55,480 bases of DNA from Rickettsiales bacterium (GTDB lineage Bacteria > Pseudomonadota > Alphaproteobacteria > Rickettsiales > JABSSG01), in contig JABSSG010000030.1 in the NCBI GenBank assembly GCA_013214525.1, positions 1-55,480 of the forward strand, read 5' to 3'. Shown one piece after another: positions 9,144-18,083 of the stretch. Position 1 is the stretch's first letter, and each line of letters begins with the position of its first letter. Under the pieces are notes generated by a model. The model was not told the DNA's origin. It did no database searches and saw nothing but the letters and a program-made list of their open reading frames with translations. A program made the translations under genes and the position numbers.

Positions 9144-9851
9144 ATGTTTTTTTATAAAAAATTAACTTTCTATAACATTATAGTTATAATCATAAGTCCC
9201 CTTTTAATATGTTCAACTTTATTCATAAATACAGTAACTGCTCATACATTAGATAACGTGTATTTAAAAATTGGTACAGGGAGAACGAAATATAAAGATT
9301 TTAATGATACACTAAATGGGTACTCAGAAAGACCACCTGAAGAAGATAGAATGGATACTGCTGTTGGCATTGGATACAAATTAAATGATTACATAGAAAC
9401 AGATTTCAACATTCAATATAACAGAGCTAGCTATAATGATGATGGTGATGCTTATGAAACAACAGAAGATGAAGAGCTACAAAAAATTACATCCGTTATA
9501 TTTTTTTTAAATTGTAATTACATTTTTTTCCCACATAAAGCTATTAGACCTTATTTAACAGCTGGTATTGGTATCAGTAGAAATACAGCTAATGACTTTG
9601 GTTTAAGTCAAACACTAAAAGGTAGTACTCGTACAAGTTTTATTTGGAACGCAGGAGTAGGAATCAAATTTCATTTAAGCAAAAAATTAGCTTTAGATCT
9701 CGAATATAAATACCTAGATTTGGGTTTTATCAAAACTGGGAGTTCTCCGCCTGGCAGTAGACCATTTATAAATATGGGAAAACAAAAATTGAGAGGAAAT
9801 CAAATAATGATTGCTCTCATATATAATTTTAATAATATATACAATTTTTAG
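9144..9851 (+). CDS. outer-membrane beta-barrel protein (OmpA/OmpX-like porin fold)
   Basis: A 235-residue protein with a long hydrophobic signal peptide (about residues 12-33, cleavage after VTAHT or nearby) and alternating amphipathic strands typical of eight-stranded barrels: VYLKIGTGRTKY, AVGIGYKLNDYIETDFNI, PYLTAGIGISRN, AGVGIKFHLSKKLALDLEY. The chain ends in aromatic residues (IYNF), as expected for substrates of the BAM complex, whose BamD is encoded at 18.4 kb. Similar barrels serve as surface antigens in Rickettsiales, but no specific role can be read here. It opens the accessory island that runs to the restriction-modification genes. Confidence 0.8.
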   Translation: MFFYKKLTFYNIIVIIISPLLICSTLFINTVTAHTLDNVYLKIGTGRTKYKDFNDTLNGYSERPPEEDRMDTAVGIGYKLNDYIETDFNIQYNRASYNDDGDAYETTEDEELQKITSVIFFLNCNYIFFPHKAIRPYLTAGIGISRNTANDFGLSQTLKGSTRTSFIWNAGVGIKFHLSKKLALDLEYKYLDLGFIKTGSSPPGSRPFINMGKQKLRGNQIMIALIYNFNNIYNF

Positions 9852-9873
9852 TCACAATACAGAGGTAATAATA

Positions 9874-10350
9874 ATGTCGAAAAGTTACGGTCAAATGCTA
9901 AGAGAAGCACGTGAATACATTATCGAATACAGCACACAGCATCTTCTGAACAGAACTAAAACGCTCAGTAGAATAAATGCAGGAAACTGTACACATGATG
10001 AATATGATGGTGCTTTTCTCACTTACGCTATTCAAAATATGCAACCTAATAAATTTTGTATCTATTCACAATCCATAGAATCAAAAACTGTTGATTTATG
10101 TGAAGAACCTTGTGATGAAGAAAGAGATCTTAAAATTGAGAACAATAAAATAGTAGCAATAACTTATCCTGGTTCATCTGGTCCTACCTCCCTCCCAAAT
10201 GAATGTCTTCAAGACCCTATTGAACAAAGCTTAATGTGTAAATGTGTTACACCTTCAATCACTTGCAATGGAGAAATTACTGTCAATGATACCGTTATCT
10301 ATCTTCCTGGAGAACTAGGCTCAATAAACAGCACTTGTAGTTGCGATTAG
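9874..10350 (+). CDS. cysteine-rich protein, paralogue of the 11295-11957 product
   Basis: I chose the ATG at 9874 because AGAGG lies 10 bases upstream; an upstream in-frame ATG at 9811 is inside the barrel gene. The 158-residue protein has no signal peptide or membrane helix. The N-terminal half is helical (YGQMLREAREYIIEYS) and the C-terminal half carries most of its ten cysteines, with CxC pairs MCKC and CSCD at the end. The motif VDLCEEPCDEE and the CKC...CxC ending recur in the gene at 11295, so both belong to one family. I do not recognise the family. The cysteines could bind metal or form disulfides outside the cell; either would be inference. Confidence 0.7.
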   Translation: MSKSYGQMLREAREYIIEYSTQHLLNRTKTLSRINAGNCTHDEYDGAFLTYAIQNMQPNKFCIYSQSIESKTVDLCEEPCDEERDLKIENNKIVAITYPGSSGPTSLPNECLQDPIEQSLMCKCVTPSITCNGEITVNDTVIYLPGELGSINSTCSCD

Positions 10351-10383
10351 ATAGTTTCTCTAATAATAAATTAATAAATATCA

Positions 10384-11265
10384 ATGTTAATGACCCCAAA
10401 AAAAGAATGGACTATTGCTAAATTCAATCTAAAAATACAAACATGGCTCAAAACCCATAATAACTCTATAGATACATTACTAGACGCACCCTGCTATAAC
10501 ATAGATAAAGATATATGCATTGAAAGAACATCTCCTGAAGGAAATTATATCCAAAAAATTATATCTGACGCTATTAGCAAAAAACATCAAACACCAAATT
10601 ACCGAGACTCATCACTAAATATAATTAGGAGTTCTGAAGAATTCACTGAAACTTATACATCTTGGCATTATAGCTTTGCTAAAATGTTTGGAACTACATT
10701 ATTAGTAGGAGCCAGCTTCACAATAGGTGGGGCATTATTAGGCATGGGGATATCAACACTATTATGTGTAGGTGATTATTACTATTTTAATGATATATCT
10801 GCATGCGTAGCTGCAACTTTAACCACAGGAACACTTTTTTACTGCAATGAAATAAAAGTAGTAAAACTACTTAATTCCAATAATAAACTTCTACAAGCAT
10901 CAAATGATCTTCTACAGCATTTTGAGCAAAAAAAGTCCTATTTTATAACACTCCGTAAACAATCTGAGAGTATTGCACAACGACTCCCCTTAGAAGCGAA
11001 ATTCTTATCTGGTAAATTTAGTAAGGCAAAGAGAGTTTTGAAATTGGTCAACAAATTAACTGGCACAGACTCTAATGAACATATAACAGAAAAAACAGTA
11101 AGCGTGTCCTATGATGCAGACTTTGGATGCAACAGTAATACCCCCAGTTCCTATTCTGGATCAGAGCATGACTATACACCATATGGAGAAGAAGTACACC
11201 TTGTAGAACAGACACCTTATTACAGCACATACGAATGGGGACATCATACTGATCAAAATATATAA
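10384..11265 (+). CDS. protein with a central membrane hairpin, unknown function
   Basis: A 293-residue protein. Two closely spaced hydrophobic stretches (about residues 102-124 and 136-157, glycine- and alanine-rich) would form a helical hairpin in a membrane; they are flanked by a soluble N-terminus and a long helical C-terminal region with heptad-like spacing. The last 50 residues are rich in Ser, Tyr and acidic residues. No signal peptide. Central glycine-rich hairpins without signal peptide occur in secreted effectors that insert in host membranes, but nothing here proves secretion. It lies between the two cysteine-rich paralogues on the same strand with short gaps, so the three may be one transcript. 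Confidence 0.65.
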   Translation: MLMTPKKEWTIAKFNLKIQTWLKTHNNSIDTLLDAPCYNIDKDICIERTSPEGNYIQKIISDAISKKHQTPNYRDSSLNIIRSSEEFTETYTSWHYSFAKMFGTTLLVGASFTIGGALLGMGISTLLCVGDYYYFNDISACVAATLTTGTLFYCNEIKVVKLLNSNNKLLQASNDLLQHFEQKKSYFITLRKQSESIAQRLPLEAKFLSGKFSKAKRVLKLVNKLTGTDSNEHITEKTVSVSYDADFGCNSNTPSSYSGSEHDYTPYGEEVHLVEQTPYYSTYEWGHHTDQNI

Positions 11266-11294
11266 ACCAAATTAATTCAGATACAATAAAATTA

Positions 11295-11957
11295 GTGCCA
11301 CAAAGTTATATCCAATTAATAAGGCAAATTCGCTATAAAGTTCAAAAATATGCAATTGCATTACAATTAGATAAAAAGAGTGCAAAATATTTTTTGATTG
11401 ATTCCCAAATAGGAAACTTAACTTATAAAGAGAATATTGTTAGTGCTTCTTTTCTTAAAAGAATTTTTCCTTATATGGAAGAAACAGATTTCTGTATAGA
11501 AACACCTTGTGAAGAAGTAGATTTATGCCAAGAAATATATATAGAGGTTATTAACTCAGGCACCAACTTAGCAAAATATTGTATGCCTGGAGACAGTCTT
11601 TATGTACATAAGTATTTTGATATAGGAATAACATGCAATAATACAAAGATCATTACAAGTAAGCCATACTATAAAGCCATTGAAGATGATCCAGAAGGTT
11701 GCTTATGCAAAACAAATAATACTTCTTTTAAATCTAAAAACATGAACAACTGTTATGATAAAACTAGTTTGAACAATGGTAGAATTGTTGATTTATGCTT
11801 AGAACAACATACAACAGTTATTACCTCTGGCACTGATCTAGCAAAGGATTGTATTTCTGATAACGTTATCTTAACATGTAAATGTTTTGGTCAACCAATA
11901 AAATACTTTGGAGGAATTATTGGAGAAATTGGAGAGAACTGCCCTTGTTATAATTAA
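11295..11957 (+). CDS. cysteine-rich protein with an internal duplication
   Basis: A 220-residue protein starting at GTG (11295); no strong ribosome binding site is visible, so the start is tentative. It carries 14 cysteines. Two internal segments are alike: EVDLCQEIYIEVINSGTNLA (about residues 72-91) and IVDLCLEQHTTVITSGTDLA (about 156-175), each followed by a Cys and further Cys-containing strands. The C-terminus (LTCKCFGQ...CPCYN) parallels that of the product of 9874-10350. So the family contains single- and double-unit members. No signal peptide or membrane segment. Function unknown. It ends 5 bases from the convergent restriction endonuclease gene. Confidence 0.68.
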   Translation: MPQSYIQLIRQIRYKVQKYAIALQLDKKSAKYFLIDSQIGNLTYKENIVSASFLKRIFPYMEETDFCIETPCEEVDLCQEIYIEVINSGTNLAKYCMPGDSLYVHKYFDIGITCNNTKIITSKPYYKAIEDDPEGCLCKTNNTSFKSKNMNNCYDKTSLNNGRIVDLCLEQHTTVITSGTDLAKDCISDNVILTCKCFGQPIKYFGGIIGEIGENCPCYN

Positions 11958-11962
11958 AAATT

Positions 11963-12721
11963 TTAAATATCAAATATTAAACACGGATTTATTTTGAACT
12001 GCAACATTTGTGCTGACTTTCTTCCTCCATCTCCTCCCTTTCTTTGAACTGTAATTGCTCCGATTTTGATACTACCCCTCTTGGTAATTATTACATCCCC
12101 ATTCCCAAATAAATTCAAGCAAAAATTCATAGGTTTCAAAGACCACTTGATATTTTCCTCTCCTATTTTTAGAATTACTAACATCCATTCGGCCGCAAAT
12201 TTTTCCCTTCCTTTTAATATATCAGAAACAATTAAAGATTTGTTTTCTTTAACGAAGTTTAATACTAGCTGCTGGTCTTTCACTGGAAATTCATCCATAA
12301 ACATTCTTCTTTTATCTTTAACATTTTTAATATACGGCTTAATTTCACCAGTAAAGCACTTAAGTATCTTCACAACCCTCTCAGGAATTGTCCAAAGAAC
12401 TGAATATTTACTCACCCATCTTTTATCAATTTGATTAAATCCTCTTGGATTAGAAACCAACTTTACTTGCAAATTCTGAATGTCTAAAAGTTTTTTTAAC
12501 TTTACTTCTACGTTAATCTGAACCTGTACATCAGACTTATAGCTTCCTTTAACCTTAACTGCTTTTACATACTCTATATCACTAAGATTATAGTTCATTG
12601 CTATTAACCAACTTTTAGCTAAATCATCTGCCTGCCAATTATTAAATCTATTAATAACATCTCTTTCATTTCTAAATCCATCTTTAGCAGTTCTAGAACC
12701 TAATTTTATCAAATCTTTCAT
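11963..12721 (-). CDS. type II restriction endonuclease, HinP1I-like (predicted GCGC)
   Basis: The 252-residue protein closely resembles R.HinP1I as I know it (247 residues, recognises GCGC and cuts after the first G). Shared landmarks include LGSRTAKDGFRNE at the start, NLQVKLVSNPRGFNQIDKRW, FTGEIKPY, KDKRRMFMDEF, FAAEWMLV, and the end RKGGDGGRKSAQMLQFKI. The active site of the PD-(D/E)XK type is present: Asp64 in KSD and Gln85-x-Lys87 in QVK. The spacing between them is two residues longer than in HinP1I. The gene follows the methyltransferase with a 4-base ATGA overlap, a standard restriction-modification operon. The frame is intact, so activity is plausible; specificity is inferred from the homology. 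Confidence 0.92.
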   Translation of the reverse strand: MKDLIKLGSRTAKDGFRNERDVINRFNNWQADDLAKSWLIAMNYNLSDIEYVKAVKVKGSYKSDVQVQINVEVKLKKLLDIQNLQVKLVSNPRGFNQIDKRWVSKYSVLWTIPERVVKILKCFTGEIKPYIKNVKDKRRMFMDEFPVKDQQLVLNFVKENKSLIVSDILKGREKFAAEWMLVILKIGEENIKWSLKPMNFCLNLFGNGDVIITKRGSIKIGAITVQRKGGDGGRKSAQMLQFKINPCLIFDI

Positions 12722-13686
12722 GCTAGATACTTCAAAATACTATTTCCTATTTCTTGCATTACATTAACCGTCATAGCATTCCCAGCTTGAGCTAAGATGG
12801 TTGTTTGTGCAAAATTTTTTTGTGCTTTCTTTGCTTTTCTTAAATCAAAACCCTGTAGTAAAAGTGCTTCTAAACCACTAAGTTTTCTAATTGTTTTATT
12901 TTTTACATATAAAATTCCTTGTCTTCCAGTTCTTAAAGTTGGAATTTTATTACAATACAATCTCAAATCACTTTGTCTAGTATCTAAAACAAGATACTCT
13001 TGATCTAACAACTCTTCAATATCATACTTTCCTTTATTATATTTATTACTCAAATACTTCATAAATGTTTGATATAGACTTTTCTTCAAAATAAAGCGAC
13101 TATCACCGTCAATCAAAAAACTTCTTAAACTTGCCTTCTTTTCTGAATTATTTGGAAAGCAGAATTTGCCATTATATACATCATCTCTTATGCCAACAAA
13201 ATAAACTCGTTCTCTTGCTTGAGGAATTCCAAAGTCGCTACTTTCAAGCACTTTCCAAAAAACCTGATATCCATCTTTTTCAAGAAGCATCAATATCTCT
13301 TTCAGCACCTTACCATTATTGATATTTATTAATCCTTTAACATTCTCAAGCACAAACGCCTTAGGTTTTTTGCCTTTAATTATTTCAGAAATTCCATAAA
13401 TAATTTGCCCTCTTTTATCTTCAAATCCTCTTCTCTTACCAACTATTGAAAAAGCCTGACAAGGAAAGCCAGCAAGTAAAAAATCAAAATTATCTAACTT
13501 ATTTAAATCTATACGCATTAAATCACCATAGTTCTTATAACTATCTCCATAAAAATTTTCGTAAACAGTTTCTGCTTTCTTATCAATTTCGCTATATCCA
13601 ATACATATACATCCCAAATTTTTGAATGCCAAATGTGCCGAACCTATGCCAGCACACACATCAAAAAATTTCAAATTATGATTCAT
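12718..13686 (-). CDS. DNA (cytosine-5)-methyltransferase of the HinP1I/HhaI type
   Basis: A 322-residue C5 DNA methyltransferase with all main motifs in order: motif I FDVCAGIGSAHLAF (residues 8-21), motif IV AGFPCQAFS with catalytic Cys76, motif VI ENV (114-116), motif VIII QARERVYFVGI, the variable target-recognition region, motif IX near KLSGLEALLLQGF, and motif X QAGNAMTVNV. Together with the adjacent HinP1I-like nuclease it should protect GCGC sites. It is first in the operon, so protection can precede cleavage. No controller (C) protein is visible. The pair sits in an accessory stretch between core genes, consistent with horizontal acquisition. Confidence 0.95.
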   Translation of the reverse strand: MNHNLKFFDVCAGIGSAHLAFKNLGCICIGYSEIDKKAETVYENFYGDSYKNYGDLMRIDLNKLDNFDFLLAGFPCQAFSIVGKRRGFEDKRGQIIYGISEIIKGKKPKAFVLENVKGLININNGKVLKEILMLLEKDGYQVFWKVLESSDFGIPQARERVYFVGIRDDVYNGKFCFPNNSEKKASLRSFLIDGDSRFILKKSLYQTFMKYLSNKYNKGKYDIEELLDQEYLVLDTRQSDLRLYCNKIPTLRTGRQGILYVKNKTIRKLSGLEALLLQGFDLRKAKKAQKNFAQTTILAQAGNAMTVNVMQEIGNSILKYLA

Positions 13687-13818
13687 CTCATTATAAATTA
13701 TTGTAAAAATTCACAAAATAACTCTCTTATACCTTAAATAAAATATACAATGAGCCCAAATGCAGATCAATGTCATAAACTTCTACTAATCCTTACTGTA
13801 TAATTACATTTATTATTT

Positions 13819-14823
13819 TCATTCTTTTTCTTGTTGAATATAGATGATATCTTTTGAAATCTTTATTTTGCACTTCCATAAAGTTTTAGTGCTATTAGAA
13901 TCACTACAAATAAAGTTATATAATTTTTCAAGAGAATTAAGCCGAGGTTTATAAATATGTTCTTTTGATATCTTAATTAAGCAATTTGATAAAATATTCA
14001 TAGCAATTTCTGGATGAAGTTTACAAAATTTAAACCGATTTATAGTTAGGTAATCTGAATAATATTCTACTAACTCTACTTCTTTCTCATTTATGATTGA
14101 TTCAATACAACCTCTCGCACGTGAAATATTTTTTATATTTGTTGTAATACGCTTAAGAAATAAATCCTCATCAGCAAAAATTGTTTTCATTTCCGATGAA
14201 CTAAATAGCTTTCTTATTTTAGTTCGCAAAAAATATTCATTCTTATTAGAAGGATCTTCGATCCAAACAACATTCTTAGTACGCAAATAATTTTTAAGTT
14301 CATTTTTAGTAAAATTTAAAACTGGACGTATTATTTCAATATTATTCACGGTTATTTTTTCGGGAATTGAAGAAAGACCATAAATACCACTCCCTCTAAA
14401 TATATTCATAAAGAAAGTTTCAACTAAATCATTTTTTGTATGAGCCATAAGCAAATGTTCTATTTCATTATCAACACACCATTTAGTAAGAAGTTCTCTT
14501 CTTGCTACCCTTGCCTTATGTTGAATATTAGATGATATTCTTTCTTTATGTTGCCAATTTAAGATGTGATGTTCAATTTTATGTTCAGAAAGTAATTTAT
14601 GAACTTTTTGTGCTTCAGAAGCAGATTCCTTTCTAAGATTATGATTAACTGTCAATGCTACTATAATTTTAGAACCTTTAAATTTCTTAAGCCATTCTGC
14701 AGTTAAAAAAGTTAAAGCAAGAGAATCTGCTCCTCCAGAAACAGCTATTGCTATCTTTCTTACATTTTTGATATGAAAAGAGTTTATGTATTCACTGAAT
14801 CGGGTTATGATAAGATCATTCAT
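13819..14823 (-). CDS. tilS: tRNA(Ile)-lysidine synthetase
   Basis: The 334-residue protein has the N-type ATP pyrophosphatase P-loop SGGADS (residues 29-34) in IAVSGGADSLAL and the family motif AHTKNDLVETFFMNIFRGSG. TilS converts the wobble C34 of tRNA-Ile2 to lysidine so that it reads AUA, a codon that is very frequent in AT-rich genomes such as this one. The length is on the short side because the C-terminal TilS domains are reduced, which is common in alphaproteobacteria. It is divergent from the permease gene with only 24 bases between their starts, so their promoters must overlap the coding regions. Confidence 0.94.
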   Translation of the reverse strand: MNDLIITRFSEYINSFHIKNVRKIAIAVSGGADSLALTFLTAEWLKKFKGSKIIVALTVNHNLRKESASEAQKVHKLLSEHKIEHHILNWQHKERISSNIQHKARVARRELLTKWCVDNEIEHLLMAHTKNDLVETFFMNIFRGSGIYGLSSIPEKITVNNIEIIRPVLNFTKNELKNYLRTKNVVWIEDPSNKNEYFLRTKIRKLFSSSEMKTIFADEDLFLKRITTNIKNISRARGCIESIINEKEVELVEYYSDYLTINRFKFCKLHPEIAMNILSNCLIKISKEHIYKPRLNSLEKLYNFICSDSNSTKTLWKCKIKISKDIIYIQQEKE

Positions 14824-14847
14824 TATCTGCTATGAGTGTTAAATAAA

Positions 14848-15921
14848 ATGAAACAAACATATTTACTTTGGACATTTGTGACTCTTGGTCTTTGTGGCCT
14901 ATTATACTTGTGCTGGGGAATTTTCACACCGTTTGTAGTTTCATTAGTAATTGCATATTTATGGACACCAGCAGCTTCCTTCATTGAATCAAAATGGCAA
15001 ATACCTCGATGGATAATTTCATTAGGTTTAGTTGCCATCACAATCGGAATATTATTATCCATAATTTTAGTATTATTACCTTTAATTTATTATCAAGTCT
15101 TTAATTTTATTCAACTAGCTCCAAACTACAAGCAATTTATAAACCAAAAGGTTATTCCCTTTGCAATGGAGAAACTAGGGTCAATTGCTCCTGAATATAT
15201 TTCTTACGTAAAAACGTCTATTGCCAATTTATTTAGTGCCAGTTTTGAGAGTATAATTGGGTTTGTCAAAAAAATTTGGTCTTCAGGGTTTGTAATTGTT
15301 GACTTGCTTTGGTTTATTTTATTAGTACCTTTTATTACTTTTCACTTGATAAAAGATTGGCAAAAAATAACAACCCACATAAAGAAAGCTGTTCCTGTTG
15401 CAAAACAAAATTTTGTTAACCAAATTTCTTCTGATATAAACCATATGATCACTGGTGTAATTAGAGGACAATTCAACGTATGTTTAATTTACGCAATTTA
15501 CTATACTATAGCATTATCTATACTTGGGCTAAATTATAGTGTTTTACTTGGTATCACTACAGGCATTGTTAATTTCATTCCTTTTGTAGGTATTTTTATA
15601 GGTTGGCTTGCTGCCTTAATTGTTACTCTTTTGCAATTTGGTTCATTAAAGGCTTCACTTCTCACTACCTCAGTTTTTGTACTAGGAGTAGCATTAGATA
15701 ATGGCTTCATTTCTCCAAGACTAATAGGAAAAAGAGTAGGCTTACATCCTATCTGGAGTATATTTTTTATTTTATTTGGAGGAAAATTATTTGGCTTTAT
15801 AGGAATGTTAATAGCAATTCCATTGGGAGCTAGTCTAATGATTTTGATGAAAATAATGCTAAAATTTTACTATAAAAGTAATTTATATTCTGTCAAAAAA
15901 ATTAAAGTTAAACGTACATAA
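14848..15921 (+). CDS. AI-2E family (PerM-like) transporter
   Basis: A 357-residue membrane protein with about seven to eight hydrophobic segments, starting with a helix at residues 8-28. The C-terminal half has the family pattern including GLNYSVLLGITTGIVNFIPF and the terminal IGMLIAIPLGASLMIL. I prefer the ATG at 14848; an in-frame GTG at 14836 is possible, neither has a strong ribosome binding site. Substrate is unknown: family members have been linked to autoinducer-2 export or sodium/proton exchange. The following hda-like gene begins directly after its stop, and this pairing is common in alphaproteobacteria. Confidence 0.85.
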   Translation: MKQTYLLWTFVTLGLCGLLYLCWGIFTPFVVSLVIAYLWTPAASFIESKWQIPRWIISLGLVAITIGILLSIILVLLPLIYYQVFNFIQLAPNYKQFINQKVIPFAMEKLGSIAPEYISYVKTSIANLFSASFESIIGFVKKIWSSGFVIVDLLWFILLVPFITFHLIKDWQKITTHIKKAVPVAKQNFVNQISSDINHMITGVIRGQFNVCLIYAIYYTIALSILGLNYSVLLGITTGIVNFIPFVGIFIGWLAALIVTLLQFGSLKASLLTTSVFVLGVALDNGFISPRLIGKRVGLHPIWSIFFILFGGKLFGFIGMLIAIPLGASLMILMKIMLKFYYKSNLYSVKKIKVKRT

Positions 15922-16608
15922 ATGTTGCATGACCAGCAATACTCACTAGATCTAAAATTCCCTATCTCTTTTCGAGAAGAAGATTATATTGTCACCAATT
16001 CTAACTATCTGGCATGGAAGTTTATTAAAAAATGGCCAATCTGGGGAAGTAATAATTTAAGTAACATAGCCTGTATTTATGGTGAGTCTAGTTCTGGTAA
16101 ATCTCACCTTGCTTCAATTTGGCAAAAATTTTCCATCGCTCAAAAAATTTCAAAGCAACATTTGCTAGAAAATAATTTTTTAAGGAATGCCAACCTCATT
16201 ATTGATGATATAGAAAAATTTATTGAATATGAACAAGCCTTATTTAACTTATTTAATCATATGGCAGAAACAAAAAATTCCCTATTGATAACAGCAAAAA
16301 AATCTCTTTCAAAATTAGAGGTCAAACTACCAGACCTACATTCCCGACTTTCCAGTGTCTTCTCAATTGAAATTGCTCGCCCAGATAACAAAATGATAGA
16401 AAGCATTATCACTAAATATTTCTCAGACATGCAGATCACTTTACATACTAAAGTAATAAAATTTTTAGTTAATCGAATAAATCGCTCTTACGCAGAAATA
16501 TCTACTATACTAAAGAAATTAGACAAAATCTCTTTATCTGAGAAAAGAAAAATATCAATTCCATTTATCAAAGAAGTTCTTTCTGATGTTACAAAATTGG
16601 GATTTTAA
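15922..16608 (+). CDS. hdaA: HdaA, DnaA-related regulator of replication initiation
   Basis: The 228-residue AAA+ protein resembles the central part of DnaA but lacks the C-terminal DNA-binding domain, as Hda proteins do. Walker A is GESSSGKS (residues 54-61), and Walker B is LIIDDIEKF. The family stimulates hydrolysis of DnaA-bound ATP, together with the DNA-clamp, to prevent re-initiation. The start is the ATG that immediately follows the permease stop (no gap), implying translational coupling. An N-terminal clamp-binding motif is plausible in HDQQYSLDL near the start. Length is normal for HdaA. Confidence 0.88.
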   Translation: MLHDQQYSLDLKFPISFREEDYIVTNSNYLAWKFIKKWPIWGSNNLSNIACIYGESSSGKSHLASIWQKFSIAQKISKQHLLENNFLRNANLIIDDIEKFIEYEQALFNLFNHMAETKNSLLITAKKSLSKLEVKLPDLHSRLSSVFSIEIARPDNKMIESIITKYFSDMQITLHTKVIKFLVNRINRSYAEISTILKKLDKISLSEKRKISIPFIKEVLSDVTKLGF

Positions 16609-16717
16609 GACACAATTCTTTACATATTAAATTAAACTCTCTAAATATTACAGCCTTAAATATTGTGTTATATACATTAATTAGGACATAATAGTACTAA
16701 TATAATATGGTTTCACA

Positions 16718-17038
16718 ATGTTTGAATTTTTACAAAAAATCCTTAGAAATACACCAGAATCTATAAAATCTAAATTAGCATTTTGGCTAGGAAAAATTAC
16801 ATTTAAAGAAGCTATTTTTTTTGTATTTAAAATATTTAGATATTGGTACTCTTATATTACTTTAGTAAGCATTATTGTTGTTTATTATTTATTTAAAGCC
16901 TTAGAAGAAACAGGCATTTTAGATGCAATCCAAAATACACTTACATATGCATTCAATACTATTATTCTTATAGCAGAACAATGCTTCCCACTAATAGTTA
17001 ACTTACCTGAGATGTTTGACTGTATAAAAGGTGCTTAA
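16718..17038 (+). CDS. small membrane protein, unknown
   Basis: A 106-residue protein with an amphipathic N-terminus, one clear hydrophobic segment (about residues 46-67, YITLVSIIVVYYLF) and a second hydrophobic stretch near the C-terminus (about 78-97). Two Cys lie near the end. A TATAAT-like box (TAATATAATATG at about 16697-16708) just upstream supports its own transcription. I do not recognise a family. Confidence 0.55.
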   Translation: MFEFLQKILRNTPESIKSKLAFWLGKITFKEAIFFVFKIFRYWYSYITLVSIIVVYYLFKALEETGILDAIQNTLTYAFNTIILIAEQCFPLIVNLPEMFDCIKGA

Positions 17039-17050
17039 TATCATTTTTAT

Positions 17051-17096
17051 TTTCTTTCTTAAAAATCGTATTCTTCAAGTACGATAGGTATATACT
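17051..17096. repeat. short copy of the dispersed palindromic element, type A end
   Basis: The segment includes TTCTTCAAGTACGATAGGTA followed by TATACT, matching the right-hand end of the 25261-25332 element (TTCAAGTACGAGAAGTATA). It lies between the convergent small membrane protein gene and fabI, whose stop is 12 bases away. Confidence 0.5.
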
Positions 17097-17107
17097 CTAT
17101 AATGCAG

Positions 17108-17932
17108 TTACACCGTTGATATATCAGGTGCATCAACAGCTTTCATTCCTACAACATGATACCCTGCATCTACATACAACACTTGACCAGTTACCCCAGA
17201 ACTTAAATTACTAACTAAATATGTAGCTGAATTTCCCACTTCCTGAATAGTAACAGTTCTTTTTAAAGGTGCATTATACTCATTCCATTTTAAAATATAT
17301 CTGAAATCTCCTATGCCTGAAGCAGCTAAAGTTTTAATTGGACCAGCAGAAATTGCGTTTACTCTAATCTTAGAATTACCTAAATCTACTGCTAGGTATT
17401 TCACACTGCCTTCTAATGCAGCTTTTGCAACCCCCATAACATTATAATGAGGCATAACTTTTTCTGCTCCATAATATGTCATTGTAAGAAGAGAACCACC
17501 ATTGTTCATTATTTTTTCTGCTCGTTTAGCAACTGCTGTAAAGGAGTAACAAGAAATTTGCATTGTCGTAAGAAAATTTTCTAAAGATAGATCTACATAT
17601 TTTCCCATTAGTTCTTCTTTCTGTGAAAATGCAATAGAATGGACAACAAAATCTATATTATCCCATTCTTCACTGAGTTTATAAAATAATTGATCGATAT
17701 TATCATCCTTTGTAACGTCACATTCTAATATCAATTTTGATTTTGTAGTTTCAGCTAAAGGTAAAATTCTTTTTTTAAGAACTTCTCCTTGGTAAGTATA
17801 TGCAAGTTCTGCACCTTGAGCATGAAGTGCTGAAGCAATCCCCCAAGCAATTGATCGTGAGTTCGCTACTCCCATAATAAGCCCCCGCTTCCCTTTTAGC
17901 AAAGTTCCAGAAACTACATTTTCATAATTCAT
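17108..17932 (-). CDS. fabI: enoyl-[acyl-carrier-protein] reductase (NADH)
   Basis: A 274-residue short-chain dehydrogenase of the FabI type. It has the nucleotide-binding segment GVANSRSIAWGIA (residues 21-33) and the catalytic set Tyr153, Tyr163 and Lys170 with the FabI-typical six-residue spacing between the last two. It performs the last reduction in each cycle of type II fatty-acid synthesis in the cytoplasm. A few extra N-terminal residues precede the usual start, but MNYENVVSGTLL has no alternative Met. tRNA-Ser lies about 150 bases away on the other strand. Confidence 0.95.
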   Translation of the reverse strand: MNYENVVSGTLLKGKRGLIMGVANSRSIAWGIASALHAQGAELAYTYQGEVLKKRILPLAETTKSKLILECDVTKDDNIDQLFYKLSEEWDNIDFVVHSIAFSQKEELMGKYVDLSLENFLTTMQISCYSFTAVAKRAEKIMNNGGSLLTMTYYGAEKVMPHYNVMGVAKAALEGSVKYLAVDLGNSKIRVNAISAGPIKTLAASGIGDFRYILKWNEYNAPLKRTVTIQEVGNSATYLVSNLSSGVTGQVLYVDAGYHVVGMKAVDAPDISTV

Positions 17933-18083
17933 TTGTCTATTTATTTAAAATTATATCCTTGCATATTTTTTATATAAAAATTTGGCTATACATACAATGA
18001 ATTTTTTATTAAATTAGCTTAGTATCAATATGCGTTCATCATATTTAACACTCCTATTTTTAAATATGATGAATATATCTTAT

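Noticed and set aside
16613-16672. CACAAT...ATTGTG inverted repeat after hdaA as a terminator
   Set aside because: The arms are only six bases and separated by about 45 bases, with no T-run.
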